From Scatophagus argus (lineage: Eukaryota; Chordata; Actinopteri; Scatophagidae): a DNA stretch of 64,000 nucleotides. Shown here in pieces: positions 20,859 to 32,074 of the stretch. Within the stretch, counting starts at the first letter, position 1. The number at the start of each line of letters is the position of its first letter. A program made the position numbers and the translations under genes. The stretch lies in NCBI RefSeq assembly GCF_020382885.2, contig NC_058511.1:1979001-2043000 (forward strand). The letters are read 5' to 3'. The notes under the pieces were generated by a model that worked only from the letters and a program-made list of their open reading frames with translations, was not told where the DNA came from and searched no databases.

Positions 20859-21975
20859 ATCAGGGGAAGTGACACCTCCCACAGTGTCGCGCCGAGACGA
20901 CCTGCTGCCGGTGTGTTTTCTGTCTGCTGGGAAGTGGGCGGATGTGTCTCAGCACTCCTATGAAACACTGAGCAGCTGTTTTGACCTTGATGTTGCTTTG
21001 CTCAGCGTGAGGACGGTTGCTCTGTTAAAGTGGACACTGAGGACAGACGGACTCTGCAGTCTGTCACTGCGCTTCGTCACAAGATAAAGTGTAAATACTT
21101 ATTGCTTCTTTGGAGCTTCAGGGTGTTTTTTGAATTTTTCATTTGCACTCTTGTAGGATCCAGTGGGTTGCCTGCTTATTGCTTTTGTTGCCAGTCAAGG
21201 GATTTTCTTTTGTTCTTTATTTTGTTTCAAGACTCAACTGAGGGTCTGTCTTCCCGCCTCTCTAAGAAACAAACCTGAACTCATCACAGTGATTTAATCA
21301 ACGCTGTGTCATTGATTTCATTTTGCTCAAAGTTACATTATCTTATCTGGCAAAGCAACTGAGAGCAGTGATCAAGTTGGATGTCCTCTGTGGTGAGTTC
21401 AGTGATAATCCGACATTTGAGAGTCAGCTGCTAATTGTAAAATTAAACCAAGAAGACAATCAAATAATCAAATGAGACACTGGGAAATTTCTTGATGAGA
21501 ATGTGAGTGAGTTGTTGCATCGAGAAGGTGAAATCTGTGGGTCCCTGAATGCGCTGAGACTGAGGCAGTCCCCACTCGACGCTGTACTGTGACATGGTCA
21601 AGGATTTAAGGAGAGTAAAAGTGTGGAGTGAACTTTGAAGCATCTCTGTGTTGATTTTCACAGTGAAATAAAATATCTTGAAAGAGTCAGACGTTTTGTG
21701 TGGTTACAGCTGACGACGGATGGATGATGTCACTGTGTACCAGCTGAGGGGATGTGCTGTGATCTCCCGCTGCAGGGCAAACAGGATGACAACAACTCTC
21801 CCTCTCCAGTGCAGTCATGCCAGTCATTGCATGTCAGCTTTGTACTGTGGTTTTGAACGATTGATGTTCATGTTTCATGTTCCTCCCTGTTGTGTCAGAG
21901 CTGGTATTTCCTGTAGCTCTCATCAAAAAAGCAACCTCCCCATAATAAAACATAAAACACTTAAAACTGTGTTAA
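20859..21975 (+). other. 3' region of receptor E, absent from the right arm
   Basis: This is downstream of the receptor E stop, with a poly(A) signal AATAAA at 21667-21672. The right arm lacks everything corresponding to about 20177-21975, including the last two receptor E exons, so this block was deleted there or gained here. Confidence 0.5.
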
Positions 21976-22593
21976 ATATGTGCTGTACTCAATATGGAGG
22001 ATGTTGAAAGTCTGTTATCAGCGTCCTTCACATGCAGTTCTTTTCCAAACATTCCTTGAACTGAGTCTGGTCAACACACTTTGTTGGCTGGTTCCTGGCG
22101 TCCTGGCTACACCAGGTTATTCCAACAAAGTGCTCTCTGGATCTCTGGATAATATTTCTCAGGATCAGTTAACAGCTTGTCCAAATCTGACCTTAAAAGT
22201 ACAACCACTGACACAGAGGGGCATCCTTTATCCTTCCAAAAACTGTGCCTGTTGCTTTTTGAAGGTTAGCTGATCTGGTGCTAATTATTTTTAATTGGTT
22301 ATATTTTTGAGAGGGATAGAGTGAGTTCTGTTGATTAATCTCCTATATGAAAATGCCAAGAGATGGGCTGTACTTTTCAGCAGGTCTGTGGGAAGACTGT
22401 AGGTTGTATGCAGATGCCACCAGCAAGGAGTGAATTTTCCAAAAAATACATAAATAAGCAACAAATCAATTTTATCAAGGTGAAACACACTGTGCTCAAA
22501 CTCAACTGAAACAACTCAGAAAAACCAGAACATCTTGGAGTTAAAGTAACCCGGGCTCACGCATTCATGCCTTTCATTAGAATTTTTTTTTTA

Positions 22594-23554
22594 AAGCGAA
22601 AGTGCTGCATGAGGGTGGTGAAGAAGATGAAGAGCTCCATCTTGGCCAGACTCTCTCCAAGACAAATCCTGTGACCTGTGAGAGGCACAGCAAAAGGAAA
22701 ATGTTCACCTCATCTGTGCACAGGTGCATTTAGAGTTCTGACTGCCCAAGGGAAGAAACAGTTTTTTAGCCTGTTTGTTTTGTACCTGATGGATCTAAAC
22801 CTCTGCTCAGAGGGCAGCATGTTGAACAGGTGGTGGTTAGGATTAAGGTGGTCTTTCATGATCAACCTGGCTCTGGTGAGACACCTAGAGCTGGCGATGG
22901 TGTCCAGGTAGGGGAGTGGGCAAGCGATCACCTTCTCTACAGTGCTAATAACCCTCTGTAGTCTCTTCCTATTGGCCATTGTACTGCCAGCGTACCACAC
23001 AGGGATGGCGTGCGCCAGCACGCTCTCGATTGTGGCCCGACAGAAAGAGACCAGAAGGTCAGTTTCAGCCTGTTCCATCTCAGGACCCTCAGGAAATGGA
23101 GGCACTGCTGGGCTTTTCTGATGAAGGCAGATGTGTTAGCTGCCCAGGACAGTTCCTCAGAGATGTGGGTCCCCCGAGGAACTTGAAGGTGGGCACCCTC
23201 TCCACAGTGACCTTTTATGTGGGGGGGGTGAGACACACCAGAGTGGTGTCATTGGCAAATTTTATGATGGTGTTGCGGGGATGTGTGGGGGTGCAGTCAT
23301 GGGTGTAGATGGTGTACAGAAGAGGGCTCAGCACACAGCCCTGTGGGGGGTAAGGTGTTGTAGGGCCTCTTGAGGTCCAGCTGCAGCAGGTTACCCAGCA
23401 GGGGAAGTGGTCTGGGTCCCGGGGGCTCCTTCCTGTCTTCCTTTGAGCTGTGGTTGGAGGAGGAGGAGATGAGGTAGATGAGCAGCAGGACCACCAGAGC
23501 CCCCAACAGGGAGACAGAACTGGAGGACTGGAGAAAAAGGTCTAACACCCCCAT
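22594..23554 (-). pseudogene. CYP2K pseudogene D' (exon 1 and partial exon 9 only)
   Basis: Exon 1 (ATG at 23554 down to about 23351) encodes the same anchor and proline hinge as gene D ([33 protein letters not shown]). Exons 2-8 are missing. At 22594-22675 the beginning of exon 9 survives (rc of the heme-loop codons), with 42 bases of intron 8 beside it to 22717. The heme-loop acceptor area reads GTCACAGG rather than GTCGCAGG. The space between is occupied by non-LTR retrotransposon sequence. The rest of exon 9 and its 3' flank are deleted, joining directly to sequence that lies about 350 bases past exon 9 in gene D. It is the inverted-repeat partner of intact gene D and cannot encode a P450. 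Confidence 0.85.
22718..23350 (-). mobile_element. Non-LTR retrotransposon RT fragment inside D'
   Basis: On the minus strand the DNA reads a reverse-transcriptase C-terminal half: a GCVLSPLLYTIYTHDC-type block, FANDTTLVCL (catalytic ADD box degraded to AND), HISEELSWAANTSAFIRKAQ, then, after a frameshift near 23100, CRATIESVLAHAIPVWYAGS and FRSIRYKTNRLKNCFFPWAV. These are hallmarks of fish L2/Rex1-like LINEs. It is absent from the corresponding position in the right arm, where intact gene D stands. Confidence 0.75.
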
Positions 23555-25635
23555 GACTATAAAACAAACTGTGTTTGGAAGCTGCCAACACAGCTGACTG
23601 ATTCTGTTTCCTCGTGGAGCGTTCGGCTCAGTTTCACCAGTGAGAGGTCATTTTTGTCCATGTCAGCTGAAGGGGATGGGCCATATGTGAAAAATGTCAA
23701 TGTTAGTAAATATTTACTTTCCTGGCATTTGTCCAACAAGGCTTTTTGTCGTTTAACTATATGTTCATGCTTTTAAGTGAATGAGAAGGAGACAGGGCTT
23801 AAAGGTTAACAAGCGCGGAGAAGAGGAATGGAGGATTCGCAAACTGACAAACGACCTCACAAACCCCCATCCCAGTCCACCTCTCAAGTAAGTCTAAGCT
23901 TTCCACGACACACATAGAAATGTGTAACTGCTTAAAATGTATACATATATAAGTGTAATGTTGACACAACTACTGGCTGAGCAGCTTTTCAGTATTTACC
24001 CAAAGCAACAATCTCTCCATCAAGTTAAAGTTCTTTGCCTTGGATTTCCATTAACTGCAATGATCTTCTTACAAATTCTTTGTGCTTCTGTGTTTAAAAC
24101 ATTTAGAGTATCGTTGTATATTTGTTGTAATTTTGCAGGTGTTGTGTGATATAGATGACTTAAAGGCCAGACTACTGAGGAGGCATTTCAGGCACGTTCA
24201 GGATCAACGTTCTTTGTAGGACAGAACAGTTCGCTTTGGCACGGACTTACTAATATGTTAAAATGTTACTAATAAAGTAACAATAAAAGAAAGGGATAAA
24301 ACTCATAAGGCATGAAATGGTCTCTTTAGTCTTTGCTGTTCAGGGCCAACAGGGCCAAGAGGGTCAAGACTCTCAGGAACAGATGGACAGGATGTACAAA
24401 GGTAACAGAGACTGATTACAAGACTGCAAGATTACAAGATTACAAGCCTGACTGAACATTTACTGTGAGGAACTTTGCGACAGTAACACAAATACGTTCA
24501 TGTAATAAAAGGCTTTTTTCAAGTCATATGAGATATGGGATATTCATTTTCCATGGTTTACAATTTCCAGGTAAAAGATTCTGTAAGACTCTATATACAT
24601 ATACATGAGCTGTGGGCAGTTTCCCAGTAGGCTGGCACGTCTAAACCCCTTGGTTAATTTTCCATGATGACAGCAAGCTGGCTCAGTCTTTTCTCTTGCT
24701 GGGACGGCTCCACCACTTCTCCCCATTGACTTACATGTTACTGGTGTCAGATGCTGTGGCTCAGAGTTTAACACAGTGGATGAAGACGGACGTCTGTCAG
24801 TTATCAAGACAGATAGGCAGAAACGAATGAAGGCAGATGTGGAGAAACCGCTTCCCAAGAAATGAAGAATCTAGACGTGAATACTGACAAAGATTGATCA
24901 CAGAGAGGTTTTCTGCAGTGGATCCCTATATCATCACTTATGACCCATTAGAAGAGACCCTGTCTGAATTTTCTTACTCTCTATCCTTGTAATCATATAG
25001 ATTGACTCCTCATATCAGTCATTTTGTTTCAAAACAAAAACTTTACAACAAAAAGTGCAGGCTCTGGCTCAGACTTGTTTTGTTGGCTTTCACTATTGCA
25101 TCACGTGCTGTTGTTATTCGTGTGCGTTCCTATCCCTTAGGAGTTCAATAAATGTCTTGATTTAAGTTGCTGTATTTGTATTTTCCTTTGTAACAGAGGT
25201 GGAAGTGGAATCAGAATTAACAAATCAGCAGCTCAGAAGGTGTAGCCTGAAGAAAACATGTCTGTCTGAAGTGCACAGCTGTGGTCCCACTTACCTGTCC
25301 AGGTAAAACTCACCTCTTCACTTCCGTGAATCCCTGGACAGACTTATTATCTCTTGCTTATCATATCAGTGTTACAATATGACATTTAAGATAACAGAAG
25401 TGCAAACTCATCACTGAAGTCATGATACAAACCAAGCTTTGTTCTGAAAGGTGCTGACAAGTGTTTTACTCCCCATTCTGGGCAAAATAATCCACACATT
25501 AGCCCTACCCCAGAGCTGGGCTGTTTTGTTTACTTACAGTTACATAAGGCAGCTCCCCGAGACAAATCACTCACGGTGCCAAAGGCGGCTGGCGTGACAC
25601 TTGATACTCGCAAGGAAACATTTTCTTCTGAAGTC
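23555..25635. other. Divergent intergenic region between D' and CYP2K gene A
   Basis: No gene was found. It is the inverted counterpart of 40114-41760 between genes B and D, so both arms keep the same head-to-head spacing. A TATA-like ACATAAGG at 25542-25549 lies about 90 bases upstream of the gene A start, and the equivalent is present upstream of gene B at 40201-40208. Confidence 0.55.
25542..25549 (+). promoter_or_regulatory. TATA-like box of CYP2K gene A
   Basis: ACATAAGG occurs 87 bases upstream of the start codon. The same spacing is seen for gene B (rc at 40201-40208), and a better ATATAAGG lies 96 bases upstream of gene C. Conservation of position across paralogues supports a core promoter role. 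Confidence 0.4.
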
Positions 25636-28600
25636 ATGGGGGTGTTAGACCTTTTTCTGCAGTCCTCCAGTTCCGTCTCCCTGTTGGGGGCTCTGGTGGT
25701 CCTGCTGCTCGTCTACATCATCTCCTCCTCCAGCTTTAGCTCCCAGGATGACAGGAAGGAGCCTCCGGGACCAAAACCACTTCCACTACTTGGTAATCTG
25801 CTGCAGCTGGACCTCAAGAAGCCCTACAGCACATTAATGGAGGTCAGGAGATTGTCTTGCAGTTTATTGTTTCTGTTTATGTGTGTTTTTTCTGTTGGAA
25901 AATGTCATGACATTGTGCTCCTGTTCATAGCTTTCCAAGAAATATGGATCAGTGTTCACCGTTTATTTAGGACCCAAAAAAGTGGTGGTTCTGGCTGGAT
26001 ACAAGACGGTGAAGGAGGCACTTGTTAACAATGCAGAAGAGTTTGGTGAAAGAGATCCGCTGATATTAGCACAAGAAAATAACCAAGGACATGGTATGGA
26101 AAGAAAAATAATTTTCCCATCCTGTTTAACTTATCCTCGCTCAGTTTATCTGACATTGGCAGTGGTGGTGCTCACTGCTCCTGTGTGTTTCACTGCATGT
26201 TGCATGTGTGTGTTCAATCAGTGATGAGTTAAGTTTGAAGATATGCAATTATTTTTTAATTAATTAATATTGATTAATTAAAAAATAATTCATTCCTATT
26301 TTCAGGTGTTATATGGTCCAATGGGGATTTATGGAAGGAGATGAGGCGCTTTGCCTTGACAAACCTGAGAGATTTTGGGATGGGCAAGAAGGCATGCGAG
26401 GACAAAATCATTGAGGAATGTGGCTACCTCCTTGAAGTGTTTCAGAAATTTAAAGGTAAGTGTTGCATTATAACCAACCAGGTAACATTTGGGACTTTAT
26501 TAGTTTGTGCAGATTGTACATCCTTTCAAGAGATAGTAAATCCTCAGGATTTCTTGTCTCCCCTGTCACAGGAGAAGCTTTTGATACAACCCAACCAATG
26601 AACTATGCAGTCTCTAATATTATCTGCTCCATCGTCTATGGCAGCAGATTTGAATATGATGACCCGGAGTTTACATCCTTGGTAGATCGAACAAACAGAA
26701 ATATTCAACTTGTTGGCTCTCCGTCACTGCAGGTCTGTTTATTAAGCTGGGATTTTCACCACTAATATGCATATAAATAGAAACTGAACAGGAGAAGTTA
26801 TTTCATTTCACTTACCTGATAACACTGATATACATTTTTTGAACAGTTGTACAACATGTTCCCATGGATCGGCAAATTGATGAATGCCAATAAGGAATTG
26901 CAAAAGCTGATTTCTGCCAACAAAGAACAGAACTTAAGGCTGTTCAGCCGTCTGAAGGAGACCCTCAATCCACAGTTGTGCAGAGGCTTTGTGGATGCCT
27001 TTCTGGTCCAAAAGCAAAATCTGGAGGTTGGGAAGCATTTCATCACCTGTCAAAAATGCTGTTATGCCTATTGCTGTTAAGATTTAAGAAGAAGAATGAT
27101 TTTTCAAATTATGTTTGAACATGCAGACTTTAAATGATTGTGAGGTGGTGCAAAGCTTCAAGTAATTCAAGATCCTTATAAGAAAGGACCTGTGGGCTGG
27201 AAAGCATGATAAGCACTACGAGACCTATATACATACATATGCCATGTTAAAGGAGGGCCACCGATATGTTCAAGGTTCCTCCCTGCCCACACAAATGGCA
27301 TGATAATATACTGATAAGGCAAAGCTTTGCACATAATGGCTTACACTATGTGAGACATAAAGAGCAACCTTGGAGCGTCTGTGGGCATTTTTCTGTTATG
27401 GTAAAAGTGTGTAGGAAAGAAACACGTTGTTGGCCACAAGTTCATAAGACGACCTTCAGTGCCACTGTGTATAACTAGTAAGTAAGTGATAAACCAGGTC
27501 CTCTCACTCTTTGACCCAGTGTCTCCTGCTGGTTGAACAAGTTGTCACATTTACATCCTTCCCAGTAAGAGTACAGGTATCATGGACAAGGTGCAACCCA
27601 CACAGTCAACACTACTGCTTTAAAACAATGGCTCAGTGGTTCTTAAATGAAGGTAAAATATCAAAGTTCTCCAACAGATTTGTTTGATTAATTGCCTTCT
27701 TTACCTGCAGGAATCTGGGACCAATATATACTTCCACAACAACAATCTCATGTCGACAGTCCTGAACCTTTTTGCTGCCGGCACTGATACAACAGCAACT
27801 ACATTAAGATGGGGGCTTCTGCTTATGGCAAAGTACCCAAAAATACAAAGTAAGGACCTCAGGACCCTCATGGTAGCAACAATGGGCTGCATCAGCACCG
27901 AATTCATCTTTGTGAAAAGAAAAACTTTCCCTCTCCCAGACCAGGTCCAGGAGGAGGTGAGCAGGGTGATAGGAAGTCGCCAGGTGCAGCTTGAGGACAG
28001 GAAGAACATGCCCTTCACAGACGCCGTCATCCATGAGACTCAGAGACTGGCCAACATCGTCCCCATGGCAATTCCTCACAGAACGAGCCGAGACGTCACC
28101 TTCCAGGGTCACTTCATCAAGAAGGTCAGACTGACATAAACACACCCAATACAGAGGATCCGACTGCACTTGAAGAATGAATTAGTCCAGTAATGGTCTG
28201 AGTGGTTTAGACATGGCTGCCCTGAAGCAGGTGGATCCCTCTCCTGTCAACAAAGTTTTTCACTGTGTGTGTTGTCTGCAGGGGACCACAGTGTATCCTC
28301 TCCTGACGTCCGTCCTGTATGATGACACTGAGTGGGAGAAGCCACGCAGCTTTCATCCCGCTCACTTCCTGGACAAAGACGGGAAGTTCGTCAAGCGAGA
28401 CGCCTTCATGCCGTTTTCTGCAGGTTGGTGAACTTGGCCGTCGCTTCTTGTTGTTGACTTACTGACAAATGAGGTGAACATTTTCCTTTTGCTGTGCCTC
28501 TCACAGGTCGCAGGATTTGTCTTGGAGAGAGTCTGGCCAAGATGGAGCTCTTCATCTTCTTCACCACCCTCATGCAGCACTTTCGCTTCACTCCTCCACC

Positions 28601-28694
28601 TGGAGTTTCAGAGGACGACCTGGATCTGACTCCACGTGTGGGCTTCACCCTCAACCCTTCACCTCACAAACTGTGTGCTGTTTCCTGTATGTGA
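25636..28694 (+). CDS. CYP2K gene A, complete cytochrome P450
   Basis: Exons: 25636-25842, 25931-26093, 26306-26455, 26572-26732, 26847-27026, 27711-27849, 27940-28124, 28282-28423 and 28507-28694. The 163/150/161/142-base pattern for exons 2, 3, 4 and 8 is typical of CYP2 genes. The product is 504 residues. It has an N-terminal membrane anchor (about 8-33), hinge [12 protein letters not shown], helix C WKEMR (133-137), helix I AGTDTT (310-315), ETQR (366-369) and heme loop FSAGRRICLG with ligand Cys447. It should be an ER-bound, NADPH-P450-reductase-dependent monooxygenase of lipids or xenobiotics; the substrate is unknown. Sequence features match the fish CYP2K subfamily. Exons 7-9 and their introns are nearly identical to gene D although the 5' halves differ. 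Confidence 0.93.
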
Positions 28695-28825
28695 ACAGCA
28701 GGTGCTGAAAATGTTTGGCTCACTGTCAGCACATCAACTAAATTACATTCAAAAGTGCAGGTTTTGATTTGAAATTATATTCCATGTAGTGCAACACCAC
28801 TGATTATGTTCAATATCAACAACGT

Positions 28826-28831
28826 AATAAA
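28826..28831 (+). terminator. Poly(A) signal of CYP2K gene A
   Basis: AATAAA lies 132 bases after the stop codon. The mirrored AATAAA of gene B is at 36156-36161 on the minus strand. Confidence 0.65.
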
Positions 28832-29185
28832 GTAAATGCCAGATTGTTTTCCCCTGTGCCTGGTCTCCTTTGTGAATTTAAGCCGTGTTGTGTTCTCCTT
28901 CTGTGTCAGTTCGTCCGTTGTTCCCTGAGTTCGATGTGTCTGCATGTTTTGTCACCAGTGATCCCATTCGGTCACCTACTGATTTGAGGGCTGGACAGAA
29001 TATCTCAAAATACAAACATTTGTTAGCTTGGTTTTGACAAGGGGGTCGGGGACAACGCTGGATGAATTATATCATGACTGGAAGCAGGTCAACAGACAGA
29101 GGTCTTCTAATGATTTACTAATTCTGGATGGAGGCTAAATCACTTATAGGAGCCAAAGGTTGCAGGAACCTCTTTCTGTGAGACC

Positions 29186-29193
29186 ATATAAGG
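29186..29193 (+). promoter_or_regulatory. Orphan copy of the CYP2K gene C TATA box
   Basis: ATATAAGG and about 200 bases of flanking DNA are the inverted copy of the gene C promoter (35770-35777). The duplication stops at 29213 inside what would be the gene C 5'UTR, so no exon 1 follows, only retrotransposon sequence. It is presumably non-productive. Confidence 0.55.
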
Positions 29194-29339
29194 TGAGCCT
29201 GTTCTCCCCTCAACGACCCCTTCTCTATAAGCCTACACCCAAATCTGGAGGAGCTGGAAAACCTAGTTAAAATCACTTTAGCCAACCAATCCAAGTTAAC
29301 TTTTAAATATTCTTTTGCTAAATATTCCGCCCCTCATGT

Positions 29340-29945
29340 CCAAATCTCTGCTAAAAAAATGATCTGATACTTGATCACCACATTGATGTAATGTCACTCA
29401 CAGAAACCTGGTTGCAGCAGGATGAATTTATCAGTTTAAATGAATCAACCCCTCCGTGCTACATTAACTACCAAGTTCCCTCAAAAACTGGTAGAGGAGG
29501 GGGAGTGGCAGCAGTTTATCAGTCAATGAAAAATGAAAATGACTGCCTAGCTTCTGCATTCAAATCACTGGTAGACTCAATGAGCTTCTCTCAGAGGGTA
29601 AATAAACCCACTGAATCTTGTAATCACATCCTAGACCTGGTGCTAACCTATGGCATTGAGACTGACCACCTTACAGTTTTCCCCCCAAATTCCTGTCTTG
29701 TCTGACCACTCATTAATAACATTTGTATTTACTTTAGCAAACTATACTTTGCCTGGGAAAAAACAAGGGATCCCTCCTCTGTTGTTCACCCTGAGGTTTC
29801 TCCAATGTTTTCCCTGTTAAAAGTTTTCTGGTAGTTTTCCCTTTGTCGATGTGAAGGTCGAAGGGCAGAAGATGTTGCTATGATGTTATGTAAAGGCCTT
29901 TGAGACAAACTGCTGTATGGGCTATACAAATAAAGTTGTCTTGTG
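29340..29945 (+). mobile_element. L2-like LINE endonuclease fragment with 3' tail
   Basis: Positions 29391-29520 encode MSLTETWLQQDEF, SLNESTPP and TGRGGGVAAVYQS, the start of the apurinic-endonuclease domain of fish L2-type LINEs. 29570-29720 continue with the CNHILDLVLTYG and LSDHSLITF endonuclease region after an internal loss. 29768-29945 is the element's 3' tail (ccctgaggtttct, gatgttgctatgatgtta, ttgtcttgtg), the same tail family as at 6155-6355. The RT domain is missing. It sits just inside the left edge of the palindrome spacer. Confidence 0.65.
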
Positions 29946-30124
29946 TAGAAATGTGTTACTTCCTCTTTGTGATTTTTTATTACATGAAACACTGACTTCA
30001 GGTAGGCTGACCATATCAGCTTTTAATTTCCTTAATTTCCTGAACTTTTTCAGGAAAAGGGTTTTTAGACTGAAAAGCCACCGTAACAACAACAGTAAGT
30101 AAGAAATATGCTGTGAGTGTGGAG

Positions 30125-30560
30125 CAGGATGGAGAAGTCGAATGCCTTCTCCAAGTCGACAAAACACATGTGGACCAGTTAGGCAGACTCCCATGAACCC
30201 TCAAGCACCCTGCGGAGGGTATAGAGCTGGCCCAGTGTTCCATGACCAGGGCGAAAACCGCACTGTTCCTCCTGAATCCGAGCTTCGACTATTAGCCGGA
30301 TTCTTCTCTTGAGTACCCTGGAATAGACTTTCTCAGGAAGGCTGAGGAGTGTGATCCCTCTGTAGCTGGAGCACACCCTCCGGTCCCCCTTCTTGAAAAA
30401 AGGGACCACAACCCTGGTCTGCCAATCCAGGGGCACTGTTTCCGACTGCCATGCGATGTTGCAGAGGCATGTCAACCAAGACAGCCCCCACAACATCCAG
30501 AGACTTAAGGTACCCAGGACGGATCTCATCCACTCTGCCACTGAGGAGCTTCCCAACTAC
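30125..30560 (-). mobile_element. RTE/Rex3-like LINE reverse-transcriptase fragment
   Basis: The minus strand reads SLWMLWGLSWLTCLCNIAWQ, VVVPFFKKGDRRVCSSYRGI, TLLSLPEKVYSRVLKRRI and EEQCGFRPGHGTLGQLYTLRRVLEGSWESA. These are RT blocks 1-3 of the RTE/Rex3-type LINE common in fish. The fragment starts and stops within the RT domain and lacks the catalytic FADD region. Clade naming is from memory. Confidence 0.65.
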
Positions 30561-30597
30561 CTCACTGACTTCAGTTTGGGTGATGAATGGATCACCC

Positions 30598-30682
30598 CTT
30601 TAAAAAGATTACTGATGTATGCATGTGCTGCCCTTTAAAATACATTATCCTCTGTGCAGTAGGCTAGGGTGATACATTTGTG
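30598..30682. repeat. Short block also found inverted just outside the right arm
   Basis: About 77 bases (containing ttactgatgtatgcatgtgc and ccctttaaaatacatt) recur in reverse complement at 47099-47176, immediately beyond the outer edge of the right arm. One 10-base indel separates the copies. Confidence 0.65.
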
Positions 30683-30899
30683 CAACTGGTGAAGGATAAT
30701 CAGTCCAGTACTCATTCAAGCTTTCTAGATATTTTTGTTTCTCAGCTGTAACTTGGTAAGTGATAAACTTAAATGAGACGTGTACCTCATATTACTTGAC
30801 CCAGTGAAAACATCCTTCTGCTGAATAATCTACAACCTCACCTTGTCTAACCTCTGTCTGAGAGGCTTTTATCCTGCTTGTGTTGGCACGAGAGCTCCC

Positions 30900-31260
30900 C
30901 AAAAGTGAAGCCAAAACACCTGGATCGCCCCCTGCTGGCCAGTTGCAGTACAGGTGACAAACCCCTACTCAAAGTACATGTCCAATAAATTTTTCCCAAA
31001 GATGATTTCTGTCATTTTAGGCAGCTCTTATCACGCTACTGTTTGCTCAAGTGTGATTGGCTCAGATGGATGTATGGAGGGGACCTCGATACTGTGGCTC
31101 CACCTCCCGATCGTTACTGCACACACTCTGGCTCCAAATGATGTCACCAGAATATGATGGCAACACTCGTATCTGTGAAATTTGGACTTCACTTTTGTGC
31201 AGTGGGAGGAAGGCTGTCTTAAGATATGTGAATAGTTGAGACACACCTGGCAAATATGTG
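30900..31260. repeat. Probable dispersed fish repeat
   Basis: Contains tgattggctcagatgg followed by a tggctccacctcccgatc-type stretch. Related wording occurs at 63845-63905 (tgattggctcagatgggttt, then cggttccacccactgatc), and the ccccctgctggcc motif resembles ccccctggtggct at 19086-19098. It is probably a degenerate SINE or MITE family; no termini were identified. Confidence 0.35.
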
Positions 31261-32074
31261 GAATAATAACAACAGAGATTATCCGTGTGTTTTTAGTGTG
31301 TTTGTAGCACGAACAACAGAACAATAGCTTCAGATCACATTTTTGTTTCTCAGATGTATACTGGTGAACACGTAGCTCGCACAACTTGCAACAAAAAATC
31401 ACCAAACACAAAACAAGCTGTCTAACTGGGGACAAAGATTATCAGTGACAATAAAGGTTTTAATCAAACAGTGTTTGTTCTGTCACCCTTCATCCAGTAT
31501 TATGTCATCACCGGTCAGTTGAATCTTCATACATTGTTGGACATTTTTGAATGAGATGATTAACTCTACTGTTACAACTTTAACAACATTTATCTGATAC
31601 GGTGACTTGAGTAGTGTAGAAGCTGATTCTGAATTCTGTATCTGATGAAAGCAACACATTTCAGGGGCAAAAAGACTGGGATGGTTGTGATCATGCTCAA
31701 AAGGAGGGAAACGCACACAACTGTACAAACAATCATTTACATAAAAGGAAACAAAATACATTAACGTATTAACATAGTGTGAAATGGTCAGTAGATCAGC
31801 TGTGTGAGTGGATGGATGGATGAAAGTCAAGAGCTCACTGGTGTTAAACAAAGAGAAGGACAGCTAAACCAACCTGACAAAAGAGGGAGAGCCATGATGG
31901 CGCAAGAGAGAAGAAATGTGATGGCTGCCTTCTGGATGGACACCCATGTGATCTGATCCAAAGTCTACATACCATGCAGTCAGTGAAATGGTTCACTAAT
32001 TGTTTGTTTAGTGTCTCAGTCAATAAGCTGCTGAAATACTCCAAATACTCTAAATACAGAGTTCCTCCTCCTCC
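31261..32074. other. Spacer sequence, nothing convincing
   Basis: AT-rich DNA downstream of the gene C stop codon. It probably includes the gene C 3'UTR. No other gene is supported. Confidence 0.4.

Larger units (their letters stand above)
19434..29213. repeat. Left arm of large inverted duplication
   Basis: Read as reverse complement, this segment matches 35750-47093 over most of its length. Examples of paired blocks are 19434-20140 with about 46387-47093, 21975-22560 with about 44900-45515, 23351-25700 with about 40050-41965, and 25636-29213 with 35750-40113. The outer edge is near 19434 (pair 47093) and the inner edge at 29213 (pair 35750). It contains CYP2K gene A, the D' pseudogene and the 3' part of receptor E. 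Confidence 0.9.

Noticed and set aside
31474-31860. 122-codon minus-strand ORF in the spacer
   Set aside because: AT-rich, with no motif, no splice context and no duplicate.
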